Assembly: GCF_949820605.1 (NCBI RefSeq) | Contig: NZ_CATKVU010000006.1 | Location: forward strand, 1,534,501-1,598,500 | Reading direction: 5' to 3' | DNA length: 64,000 bases | Source of the DNA: Segatella copri | Lineage (GTDB): Bacteria > Bacteroidota > Bacteroidia > Bacteroidales > Bacteroidaceae | In this document: positions 1-9,100 of the stretch, in pieces | Numbering within the stretch: the stretch's first letter is position 1 | Layout: the number at the start of each line of letters is the position of its first letter | The notes under the pieces: generated by a model | Told to the model about the DNA's origin: nothing | What the model saw: the letters and a program-made list of their open reading frames with translations, nothing else | Databases searched by the model: none | Program-made: the position numbers and the translations under genes

Positions 1-2004
1 GTTGAGTTTTTCGCAACCATAGAACATATCATTACCATGAGTAACCTAGTTCGTAACAAACTTATCGCTGGCGTAGATGGTTGTGAGAGCGTGGCAGAGC
101 AGGAACATATCCTGCATATTCGTCACCTTCTCTGTGTTGAATTTAGTGAGGTCGAGAGATTTGAGAGACTCGCAGTAATCGAACATACTTTCCATATTCG
201 TCACTTTCGCTGTGTTAAGATACTCAATGCCTTCTATTGTGGTCAGATTACTGCAATTAAAGAACCACACATTACAGCTCGTTGGTCTTGCATTGGCAAA
301 CGAAGCATCGAAGACTACCTTCTTTATCTTAGATGCTTGTTGATACCAACCAGGATAATTTTCCCCCACATTAAGGTCATAAGCACCTTCGGGCTTGACT
401 CCCTTGTAGCTGAATGTAAGAGTTCCAGTAACACCGTCAAACATGGCATACCCACATCCAGGAGTAAAGTAACCAGTCGTGCAGTTGGCATAGTTGTGAT
501 CTGTCTTGCTATTAGTATAGTCTTTGAGTTTTTTGCAGCCAGCAAACATATTAGCTCCATTACTTACGTTTGTTGTGACAAATTTGTCACCAACATAGAT
601 GGTTGTAAGATTAGAGCAATCTATGAACATAGCACTCATATCTTCTACGTTCTGAGTATCGAAGTTAGTGAGGTCGAGTGAGGTAAGCTCAGAGCACCCC
701 CAGAACATACAGCACATATCTGTCACGTTCTGAGTATTGAAGTTAGAGAGGTCGAGCGAGCCAATACCTTTACAGGCATTGAACATACCTCTCATACTTG
801 TCACGTTCCGAGTATCGAAGTTAGAGAGGTCGAGCGAGGGAAGATTAGAGTAGCCAGAGAACATCCAGTCCATGTTGGTTACTTTTTCAGTATTAAGATA
901 TTCAATACCTACAATTTGTGCCAAGTTATTAAAAGCCCAGAACCATTTATAACAACTCGTTGGCCTTGCATTAGCAAACGAGGCATCAAAGACTACCTTT
1001 TCGATATTGGCTCGTTGTTTCTCCCACGCAGGGGAATTAGTGCCTTCGTTCAAGTCATAAGCTCCTTCGGGCTTGGAAGGACCATATCTGAATGTAAGCG
1101 TTCTTGTGCTTCCGTCAAACACGGCGTAACCCTTATATAAAAGGCTGGCATAACTAACCTCTTGAGTGGCATTTGCGTCGCTAAAGTATTTGTGGCATAC
1201 ATTACACAGCCAGTGTTCCTTTATCGCATCTGTAGCTTCATGGTGAGTGAGTGTATGCTTCTTTAGCTCATCAGTCTTATATTTTTTTACTGTTGAGTGG
1301 CAAATAGAGCATTTGTATGTGGTATAGCCATGCTCGGTGCAAGTAGTTTCCACAGTTTTTATTGCATTGCCAAGGGCAGACGAGCCATCGGCATTTGTGT
1401 GCGTACAAGTTTGGAGTTTGAGTTCAAATTCGCATACCTGCAACACGTCTCCGCTATGAGTAGCCGATATTTCCCATTTGAAATATTTGTAAGATTTACC
1501 TCCCCCGCAGGTGAAGTCGTAAGAAGTATAGTTCACATCCTGAAGCTTCGTATCGTTGTTCACCTCCTGAATGAGCGTCCATTCTCCATCTTTGCCTTCA
1601 TTGTTTCCATAGAGTTTCCACGACTTAGGGTTACGGCCATTCCAATTGGAGTTGTCGTTACCAGTTGTGATGGTGTAGCCCACAGGAATTCCTGCCTTGC
1701 TAGCTTCGAAGATGACATAGGCACTGCCATAGAAATTGCAGCACCACTTGGTGGAATTGCCTTCTTTCTTTTGGCCATCAAAGAGTTTATGGTAACTTTC
1801 TGCATCAGATATGCCCAAAGGATTACCCTCTAAGGCTGTGAAGGTTACTGTGTTGTCATAATCTGTCTGCGCCACCATACTGGTAGGCACAAGCAACAAC
1901 ATGAACAACATCAATGGGAACAGAGCGATCCTTCGGAACCTACCTCCCCCATTGTTAATACGGTCGGCATGCGATCCATTGAATTGATTGGTAATTTTTT
2001 TCAT
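1..2004 (-). pseudogene. BspA-like leucine-rich-repeat surface protein, broken by an in-frame TAG and cut by the window edge
   Basis: Secreted cell-surface repeat protein of the BspA type (DUF285 repeats). The frame opens at 2004 with a basic N-terminus and a hydrophobic signal segment at residues 26-46 ending in MVAQ. Residues 50-195 look like a discoidin (F5/8)-type domain (SWKLYGNN, YFKWEIS). Residues 200-275 carry Cys/His pairs (CSIC, CNVC). The rest is leucine-rich repeats with the pattern NVTxMxxMFxxCxxLxSLDLSNFDT in two blocks, each opened by YAVFDG or YAMFDG. At 46-48 the frame hits TAG, but bases 45-1 in the same frame still read VTHGNDMFYGCEKLN, matching the earlier repeat FVTTNVSNGANMFAGCKKL without a gap. 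So the stop is a nonsense change inside a repeat and the gene continues off the edge. BspA relatives act in adhesion; the role here is inferred. Confidence 0.85.
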
Positions 2005-2155
2005 AAATTAATATTATAATTGTTATTTAAATTTGTCTGCTTATTGTTAAGTTCACTCCAGAAAATACAAGAGGTTTATTAAGAAGATAAATATGGATGC
2101 CCCCCCGATGATAATCAGGGCTAACTCTATCCTTGGTATAGTTTCTATATTTCCT

Positions 2156-2278
2156 TCATGTTGCAAATATAGTGAATTTCTCCGAAAGAGGGTGCAGCTT
2201 TCCCCTGTTCAAATCTTTATCAATCTGAAGCTCATTTATCTGCTGGCGCAAAGCTTGCAAATCTATTTTCTTTGCCAT
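2156..2278 (-). CDS. possible 40-residue small protein
   Basis: Short open frame starting ATGGCAAAG at 2278 with a good Shine-Dalgarno (AGGAGA) 7 bases upstream. It encodes a charged, glutamine-rich peptide (MAKKIDLQALRQQINELQ...) ending HPLSEKFTIFAT. I do not recognise it. It lies on the minus strand between the 6S-like RNA and the BspA gene. A promoter-like TATATTTGC (2160-2168) overlaps its last codons and could serve the BspA gene. It may be a real small gene or the remnant of a longer one; the ribosome site and sensible composition are the only support. Confidence 0.4.
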   Translation of the reverse strand: MAKKIDLQALRQQINELQIDKDLNRGKLHPLSEKFTIFAT

Positions 2279-2357
2279 ATCGGTGTCTCCTAGCTCTACA
2301 AAATATACTCCACCGATTCCTTAAGCAGAGAAGATTGTTCGTGTTTGTAATGGCTAT

Positions 2358-2711
2358 AATAAAAAGAAAAGCGTAGGAATCATATTACTCGCATTACCCT
2401 TGCCTATTGAGGTCCTAGGAAAACCTTTGGCAACAAGAATAAGAAGCAACAGAAACCTACGCCAAACTTGCATATATAATAGCACAGGATGTACCCTATC
2501 CAAACGAATGGAAAGGGCACACCTATGCCTGTGTACATACACACATAAAGCGAAGGCGCCTACCGCTGTCTTCATCTGAATGCCTCTTTTGAAATTTCCT
2601 AGGTTTCAATAGGTCAGAAGAAAACGTAGTACACGTCTTTCTTAATTATGATAGGCCAAGCCATGGACTTTTACTTAGCCGGCGACTCATCGCCAGCCAT
2701 CCACAGCAAGA
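2358..2711 (-). ncRNA. probable 6S-like structured noncoding RNA
   Basis: About 350 bases with no credible ORF, behind a strong Bacteroidetes promoter (TTTG 2745-2748, 19-base spacer, TACTTTTG 2718-2725) and ending in a T-rich tract near 2370-2359. Reading the minus strand, 2613-2403 folds into one long rod. The base pairs CCTATTGA (2606-2613) with TCAATAGG (2403-2410), then CCTAGG (2598-2603) with CCTAGG (2414-2419). Further up, CACAGG pairs with CCTGTG (2528-2533 with 2483-2488), and an apical hairpin covers 2491-2520. A rod of about 210 nt with an interrupted middle is the shape of 6S RNA, which binds the housekeeping RNA polymerase. The ~95-nt leader has a perfect 8-bp hairpin (2679-2698) and could be trimmed off. 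Expression and structure are well supported; the 6S identity is inference. RNase P, tmRNA and SRP RNA core motifs were not seen. Confidence 0.6.
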
Positions 2712-2717
2712 CGGTTG

Positions 2718-2748
2718 CAAAAGTACGAAAAAGAATTGGCTTCACAAA
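2718..2748 (-). promoter_or_regulatory. promoter of the 6S-like RNA
   Basis: TTTG at 2745-2748, 19-base spacer, TACTTTTGC at 2725-2717: near-perfect match to the Bacteroidetes vegetative promoter. Predicted start near 2711. Confidence 0.75.
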
Positions 2749-2765
2749 ATTTTAGGTCTTTTTTC

Positions 2766-2797
2766 TTGCATATCTCATTTACTTTTCTTATCTTTGC
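2766..2797 (+). promoter_or_regulatory. promoter of the 45-aa/DUF6169 pair
   Basis: TTG at 2766-2768, 20-base spacer, TATCTTTGC at 2789-2797, leading into an mRNA whose first ORF starts at 2837. It is almost back-to-back with the minus-strand promoter at 2718-2748. Confidence 0.7.
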
Positions 2798-2836
2798 CAC
2801 CAAATTAATAACAATAACATTAAAAAGGAGGTTATT

Positions 2837-2974
2837 ATGCAAGCAACAAAGAACAATTCAAAGGAGGAAACCATCAGAAAGTTTAAACAACTCCTAAAAC
2901 ATAAAGAGGAGATGCTCGAAAGAGCAAAACAATATGATGGCATTGACATTTATGCTAAATTTGCAAACGCATGA
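2837..2974 (+). CDS. 45-residue charged protein, first gene of the DUF6169 pair
   Basis: ATG at 2837 behind a full Shine-Dalgarno (AAGGAGG). The product (MQATKNNSKEETIRKFKQLL...) is lysine/glutamate-rich and predicted helical, ending AKFANA. Its stop overlaps the next start (ATGA at 2971-2974), the usual sign of translational coupling. I do not recognise a family. A small helical protein coupled to a larger one can be an antitoxin-like partner, but nothing here proves that. Confidence 0.7.
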   Translation: MQATKNNSKEETIRKFKQLLKHKEEMLERAKQYDGIDIYAKFANA

Positions 2975-3462
2975 AAGAATTGTCTCTACATCACATTAAC
3001 AGCAAATCACCTTATCGAGTTATATGCTCAGATAAGGGTGATTATCTGTTTGCAACAGACAAGGGGATTAACTATACCATTTCTTTTACGGAAGAGTTTC
3101 CTCTTGGCGGTTGTATGAGCTATCAATTTTGCATACACAATGACAATAAAATCCATGGCTCATACGATAATAAAATAAGCACAACGATTATTGCCATCAT
3201 TGAGGAGTTCTTCCTTCAAAACTTGAACGTCTTACTATATATTTGCGACACAAGTGACAACCGTGAAGAAGTTAGAAACCGTTTATTTATAAGATGGTTC
3301 AAGGAATATGCAGACCCACAAAAGTATACCATCCAGTCTGCTAACACAACCATTGAAGGTCAAGGATTCTACTCTTCTATCATTGTAGAAAACAGAAATC
3401 CACTATTAGATGAAATCAAAGCTGATTTCGAAAAGTCGGCAAATGATTTAAAAGAGAAATAG
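2971..3462 (+). CDS. DUF6169 family protein
   Basis: 163 residues. The recognisable core is IIAIIEEFF (about residues 71-79), then LLYICDTSDN, RNRLFIRWF and a C-terminal NPLLDEIKADF, which I associate with the Bacteroidetes family DUF6169 of unknown function. No signal peptide or membrane segment, so probably cytoplasmic. Translationally coupled to the 45-aa gene upstream (4-base overlap). The neighbouring 3' sequence is repeat-rich and the pair stands alone, which fits an accessory two-gene unit. Confidence 0.7.
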   Translation: MKELSLHHINSKSPYRVICSDKGDYLFATDKGINYTISFTEEFPLGGCMSYQFCIHNDNKIHGSYDNKISTTIIAIIEEFFLQNLNVLLYICDTSDNREEVRNRLFIRWFKEYADPQKYTIQSANTTIEGQGFYSSIIVENRNPLLDEIKADFEKSANDLKEK

Positions 3463-3510
3463 TTTCTTGCAAATTCCAAATAAAATTGGTTATAAAGCAG
3501 CATATATTCA

Positions 3511-3605
3511 AGGCTTTTGCCCTTACAGGGCGCAAGGTTACAACACCCTAATACCCAGGGTGTTGCCCTGGGCTAGGAGCTTTTGCCCTTTCAGGGCGCG
3601 TGGGG
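3511..3605 (+). repeat. interspersed palindromic repeat, copy A
   Basis: GGCTTTTGCCCTTACAGGGC, then CCCAGGG..CCCTGGG, then GCTTTTGCCCTTTCAGGGCG: three GC-rich hairpins in a row. The same block recurs twice near 44.35-44.53 kb. It fills most of the 309-base gap between the DUF6169 gene and the HU-HIG gene; the rest (to 3771) shows no gene. Confidence 0.8.
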
Positions 3606-3771
3606 TAAAACTTGCGAAAGTTCAATTATCTAAAGAAAAATCTTTTTTCTCTAAACTAATATCACTATTGCCACACTTTCTGATAACGCTCTGGTATTTA
3701 GCGTTTTAAGCGTGGCAATGAGGGCATTTTTTATTATCACCTATTGCCACCTATTGCCACACTCCTGTTTT

Positions 3772-4410
3772 TTATTCTTTTCTCTTCACCCAAACCTTAT
3801 GGCTGCCACGACCTAACGAATCTATCGGCGAAGTCTTGTCATTTGTCAGCTCCTTCAGTTCCATAGAGGCAGCAGTACGGCTCAGGTTGTTGATGGAGGC
3901 ATAATCGCCTAGGGTGAGGACTCCGTTCTTCTCTATCACCTCCAGGGCACGGGCGATGCGCTCTTCCCTGGAATAGAGCTGCTTACGGATAACCTTTACA
4001 CCACCCATATCACGCTCCAGGTCACGGTCGGTTTCACGCTTCACATCCTTGATAAACTCAGGAGACGCCTTGAAGTTGATGTCCTTCACGCCCACCTTGC
4101 GGTACGTCATCTTATCATCTGGATTCAGAATTTCCCTAGGCTTCTCATCCTCGAAAGCGAGAGAGAGGGAGAAGGTGCCGAAACCTTCCAGATTCACGTT
4201 GTACCCCATGGAGAGCATGTCTGTCAGCATATCAACCACATCGGTCAATACAGCCTCCGTGGTACTTTCCGAAATACCGCGATGGTAGTTCTGCATCATC
4301 TTGACGAACTCTTTTCTGGATAGTGTACGGTTGGTCACCATCTTGGGATAAACTCTGCGCTTGCCTTCATCACGCAAATCATTCAACTCTTGCAACTTGT
4401 ACTTAGCCAT
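3772..4410 (-). CDS. HU-like DNA-binding protein with C-terminal winged helix (HU-HIG type)
   Basis: 212 residues from the ATG at 4410 (AAAGGAAACAG upstream); the upstream in-frame extension MITILIRKETD is unlikely. Residues 1-130 are a divergent HU/IHF fold: TLSRKEFVKMM, then EAVLTDVVDMLTDMLSMGY, then the HU hallmark VNLEGFGTFSLSL. Residues about 150-212 form a winged helix (REERIARALEVIEKNGVLTL, then NNLSRTAASMELKEL). This matches the HU domain fused to wHTH class of Bacteroidetes, thought to bind DNA. Monocistronic. A second HU-HIG protein at 37784 has a glycine-rich tail instead. Confidence 0.85.
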   Translation of the reverse strand: MAKYKLQELNDLRDEGKRRVYPKMVTNRTLSRKEFVKMMQNYHRGISESTTEAVLTDVVDMLTDMLSMGYNVNLEGFGTFSLSLAFEDEKPREILNPDDKMTYRKVGVKDINFKASPEFIKDVKRETDRDLERDMGGVKVIRKQLYSREERIARALEVIEKNGVLTLGDYASINNLSRTAASMELKELTNDKTSPIDSLGRGSHKVWVKRKE

Positions 4411-4548
4411 ATCTGTTTCCTTTCTTATTAAGATTGTTATCACTCCTTATTGCAGCAGCCTTTGCATCCTATAGTATTTATGATCATACCTAAGAAGAAA
4501 AGACCACAAACCTAGGAAGAAAAGTATTTTATCCTAGGAGAAATCTCC

Positions 4549-4632
4549 GTTCACCGACGCTGAATGTCCGTTCAACGTCGCTGAACGGCGGTTCAACGTC
4601 GGTGAATGGCGGTTCAACGTCGGTGAACGAAG
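4549..4632. repeat. tandem repeat, four 21-bp units
   Basis: Units begin at 4549, 4570, 4591 and 4612, each of the form GTTCAACGTCGGTGAAYGGCG. Each unit carries a near-palindrome TTCAMCGWCGSTGAA. It lies upstream of the HU-HIG gene (minus strand). Confidence 0.85.
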
Positions 4633-4773
4633 ATTTCTACCTTGCAAAGATACAACTTTATCAGATATAAAACAAGACTTTTCCTGAATATCTTTACTTT
4701 TCCGGCCATAATTCTTCGTTTTTTGAGCTTATTTCTTTGCGTATCCCAAATAATTGTGTTAACTTTGTAGTCA

Positions 4774-4861
4774 GATTGCAAACCAAAGGCCAAAGGATTG
4801 CAAACCAAAGGTCAAAGGATTGCAAACCAAAGGCTAAAGGATTGCAAGCCAAAGACAAAGA
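4774..4861. repeat. tandem repeat, four 22-bp units
   Basis: Units start at 4774, 4796, 4818 and 4840: GATTGCAAACCAAAGGYCAAAG. They end about 25 bases before the sbcD start and so would lie in or at the start of its leader. Confidence 0.9.
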
Positions 4862-4885
4862 AAAAGACTAAGATTAGACATTCTT

Positions 4886-6199
4886 ATGAGTATGAAGATA
4901 TTAGCAACCAGCGACTGGCACCTGGGCAACCTGTTTCACGGCAACGACCGTCTGCCGGAACACAAGCATTTCCTGAAATGGCTCCTGGAACAAATCGCTG
5001 AACAAAAGCCCGATGCTCTCCTCATCGCAGGAGACATCTTTGATAACGGAAATCCATCGGCAGCGGCACAGACCGTTTATTACGAGTTTCTTGCCGATGC
5101 TACCCAACTGTGCCCGAACATGCAGGTCATCATTACCGCCGGCAACCACGATTCCGCCAGCCGACTGGAGGCTCCCCGTCCGCTACTCACCCGATACCAC
5201 GTGGAAATAAGAGGAAACGTAAGGAAAATCTGGCAGCAGGGAGAAAGCGAGGACGATGATAAGACCGGCGGACATTGGATCTATTCCTTCGATGACCTCA
5301 TCATCCCCGTAACCAACGAGGCAGGAGAAGAAGTCATCATACTCGCCGTACCTTTCCTAAGAAGCGATGTGGTGCAGAACGCCAGTTACTCGCAGGGAGT
5401 CAACGACTTTCTGAGAGAACTGACGGCTGAGGCTCGAAAGAAATACCCGGGCAGGAAATGCATCATGATGGCACACATGTACGCCAAGGGTTCGGATATC
5501 GCCAAAAAGGATGCGAGCGAGAAAATCATCATCGGCGGACAGGAGGAAGTGGACCTGGAAGGATGGAACGACCATCCCGACTATATGACTTGCGGACACA
5601 TCCACAAACGGCAACATATCTGGAACACCGACTGGGCAAGATATACGGGAAGTATCCTCCCGATGTCGTTTGCCGAGAAAGACTACACTCACGGCATCGA
5701 CCTCATCACCATAGAACACGGAGAAGAGGAGGAAGGAAAGGAAACCGGCAAGAGTAAGGAATGGAAAGTAGATTTCCTGGAATACAAGCCTCAGCACGCC
5801 CTCCGCATCCTGCCCGAAGATGAGGAAGAACTGACCTTCAAGAAATGGCAGAAGCTCATCAATTCAGAACTCTCGGAGAGAACTGACGGCGAACTGAGCG
5901 ACCATTTCGACTACGTGATGCTGAAAGTGAAACAGGAGAAACTGACCAGCGATGACATCAAGGAACTGGAGAAACTCGTCAACGAAAAGGATGCCGTGCT
6001 CTGCAAAATCCAGCGCATCATCCCGCAACTGGACCTCTCCACCATCCAGGGTTCCCAGCACATCACCAGCATAGAAGACATCATCAACCGTCCTCCGCTC
6101 GACACGCTGAAAGAAGCCTTCGCCATCAGACACAACGCCCCGATGAACGAAAGACAGGAGAAAATGTTATCCGATTTATTAACGACATCATCATTATGA
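4886..6199 (+). CDS. sbcD: exonuclease SbcCD, nuclease subunit D
   Basis: 437 residues, Mre11-like calcineurin-fold nuclease that works with SbcC on hairpins, cruciforms and blocked DNA ends. The metal-binding motifs are in order: DWHLGN (residues ~10-15), GDIFDNG, GNHDSASR, a histidine in MAHMYAKGS, and GHIHKRQ. The start could be the ATG at 4886 or the one two codons later. The last four bases overlap sbcC (ATGA), so the two subunits are translationally coupled. The many palindromic repeats elsewhere in this window would be natural substrates if extruded; that link is inference. Confidence 0.97.
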   Translation: MSMKILATSDWHLGNLFHGNDRLPEHKHFLKWLLEQIAEQKPDALLIAGDIFDNGNPSAAAQTVYYEFLADATQLCPNMQVIITAGNHDSASRLEAPRPLLTRYHVEIRGNVRKIWQQGESEDDDKTGGHWIYSFDDLIIPVTNEAGEEVIILAVPFLRSDVVQNASYSQGVNDFLRELTAEARKKYPGRKCIMMAHMYAKGSDIAKKDASEKIIIGGQEEVDLEGWNDHPDYMTCGHIHKRQHIWNTDWARYTGSILPMSFAEKDYTHGIDLITIEHGEEEEGKETGKSKEWKVDFLEYKPQHALRILPEDEEELTFKKWQKLINSELSERTDGELSDHFDYVMLKVKQEKLTSDDIKELEKLVNEKDAVLCKIQRIIPQLDLSTIQGSQHITSIEDIINRPPLDTLKEAFAIRHNAPMNERQEKMLSDLLTTSSL

Positions 6200-9100
6200 A
6201 ATTCCTACAACTCGAAATACTCAACCTCGCTTCGCTTGACAAACAGGGAGGCGAGGTCATCAACTTTGAAGAAGGTGCCTTAGGCGAGAGCACCATCTTC
6301 AGCATCGTAGGTCCGACGGGAAGTGGCAAGTCTACCCTACTCGACGCCATCTGTCTGGCTCTCTACAACCGCGCCCCTCGCTATCCCAGAAAGAAAGGAG
6401 ACAAGAACCAGAACATCGAGATTTTCGGAGCTGCCGATGCCAGCGAAAGTAACCGTCTGGCTCCTACCGACAGCCGAAACATCCTGACACGTGGCAAGAA
6501 GGAAGGCTACAGCAAACTCACCTTCCTTGCCAACAACGGCAGCATCTACCGCGCAGAATGGCACGTCAGATTCCAGAGAGTGCGCTACGAGAACGCCAAG
6601 ACTGCGCTTTATAAAATCACGAGAAACAGCGAAGAGATAACGGAGGAAACTGCCGACTGGAACGAGCTGCCGAACATCATCGGACTCGACTACGACCAGT
6701 TTCTCCGTACCGTACTCATCGCCCAAGGCTCGTTTGCCAACTTCCTGACGGCGAAGGAAAACGAGCGGTACGAACTCCTGGAAAAACTCATCGGATGCGA
6801 GGAAACTTATACGAACATCGCTACTGAAATCAAGAAGGCGAAAGACCAGGCGACGGATGCCTATAACCAGATGGCAGCATCGGTGGAAGCCGTAAAACAG
6901 AACCTGCTGAACGATGAAGAACTTGCCCAACTGAAGGAGGAAATCGCCCGGTTGGAAAAGGCTGAGAAGGAACTCGACAGCCAGTTGCAAGCCATTTCGA
7001 AAGACCTGCAATGGTTTGAGGAAAACGATAAGCAAATCAAGCAAATCACTATCTGCCAAACAGATATGGAGCAAGCAGCAGATGCCATTAAAGCGATGCA
7101 AGCCCAGATTCTCCGTCTGCAGTTGCACGATGAAGTACAGCCTGCCGTCAACCAGCTGCAGGAAGTAGAGCGACAGACGCAAAGCATCCACGAGCAGGAA
7201 GAAAACATTCTGAAAGCGGAAGGAAACATCAAAAGTCAAGAGTCTGCCATCGACGAAAGCGAGAAAACTCTCGCCAGTCTGAAGGAAGCAGTCAGCAAGG
7301 CACAGGAACAGCTGGAAAAGGCGCAGCCGGTCATCGCTGAAGCAAGAGCGCTGAAAACCAAAATGGAAGCGGCTATGCCGAATCTGAAAGAAAAGAAAGA
7401 GGCATTGGAGTTGGCTCAGAAAGAGAATCAAACTGCCCTGAAAGACGTGGAGGAAAACGCCCGAAACATCCAAAAATGGGAAGCAGAAACGGAGAAAGCA
7501 AACCTCGCCCTCAAAGCGACACAGGAAGAGATTGCCAAGCAGAAACAGGTTCTTCACGAAGCGACGCAAGCCGCTGAACAGGCTTGGGAGACGGAAAGAA
7601 ATAAGACTGCCGGACAGAATATAGAGGAACTGCAGAACAGCAAGACTGTAGCCGACAGGAAACTGCAGGATGTCCAGCAAGCCATCAAGGTTGTGGCTCA
7701 TCTCGATGTTGCCACAACAGAAAAGCAGAAGAATGAGGAGCGCATCCTGGTCTTGGGCAAGAGAAACGCAGAGATAGATGAAGCGCTGGGCAAGTTGACC
7801 ATCGAGGCGCTGACCCAAGAGTCCCTGACGCTGAGAAATGCCTATACCCTCATGGTGAGCGAGAAATGGGAGATTCATCGTGCCAACCTGACCGAAGGCA
7901 AACCTTGTCCGCTCTGTGGCAGCACGACCCATCCTTATCATACCGACAACAGGCAGTTTGAGGAAGCCACCACGGAACTCTCGCAACTTCTGAAAGCCAA
8001 GGAGGATCTACTGAAACTGCAGCAGAAAGAGGAGAAGGATCTTTCCGGCGAAAGAAAACAGAACGACGGCGAAGTACAGACGCTCCAGAAACAACAGGAA
8101 AAGCTCTCGGGAGAAATCGCAACTTACGAAGAGGAATGGAAGGCGCTCATCGCCCAGTATCCAAAGATTCCGAAGGCAGAGGCAGAACTGAAATCGCTCT
8201 TGCCTATCTATGAAAACAAGGCGAAAGATGCGAGCAGCAAACTGAGCCTCTTTAACAAGATTCAGAAAGAGATAGAACGGCTGACCCAACTCAAGGATAA
8301 GGCTGTGAAGGATGAAGCTGCGTATGAAAGCAAGGCTTCTACAATACTGAACGAAGTCCAGGAAACTGCATCAACCTGCGCCACAAAACTGGCTGAGCAG
8401 AAAGCACTTACCATCAACCTCATCTCACAGCAAAAGAGCAAGGAGGAGGCTTACGTGAAAGCCCTTCAGACATGGAATAGCGCCAAGAAGGAAATGGAGG
8501 AATGGCAGGAGAAATATAAGCAGATTCTGAATGGCGAAGAACCAGATGCGGCAGAACAAAGACTGACAGCAGCAAAGGATGAGGCAACGAAAGCAGCTGA
8601 TACTCAGAACGAGAATATTAACAAACTGAAGGCTGAACTCGCCAACAGTAAAGGTTCGCATCAAACCATGCTGTCTCAGAACAAGACAACAAAGGAGACT
8701 CTGCAGACGAAGGAAAAGGAACTCGACCTTTGGATTGAGGAATACAATAAGCAGCTTGAAGAAAAGAGCAACGAAGGAAAAGACTCCGAGGAGACTGATT
8801 CTAAAGAAAAAGGCATCGAGAAAAGAAGTATCGAACCAAGCCTTATCGACCGAAATACCATCCGGGAGATGCTTCACTCTGTCGAAGACTGGAATGCTAT
8901 CCGACGGGAAAAGGACGAAAAGGAGAAAGCCGTGGCTTCAACTACCGCCCTTTACCAGAGCGCAGAAAAGGCGCATCAACAGCACTTGGAACATCAGCCT
9001 GCACAAAGCCGTGATGCTCTCCTAGCCATTCAGCAGGAGTATCAGGAGAGAAGCCAGCGCAACGAACTGATTGCTGCCAACGCCAGAATGCAGAACCATC

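Noticed and set aside
3467..3709. 80-codon frame after DUF6169
   Set aside because: It is translation of the palindromic repeat block, with no ribosome site.
6337..7986. Long minus-strand open frame (549 codons) inside sbcC
   Set aside because: Antisense to a fully motif-supported SbcC; composition (Leu/Phe/Cys-rich) is the shadow of its codon bias, and no promoter or ribosome site fits.
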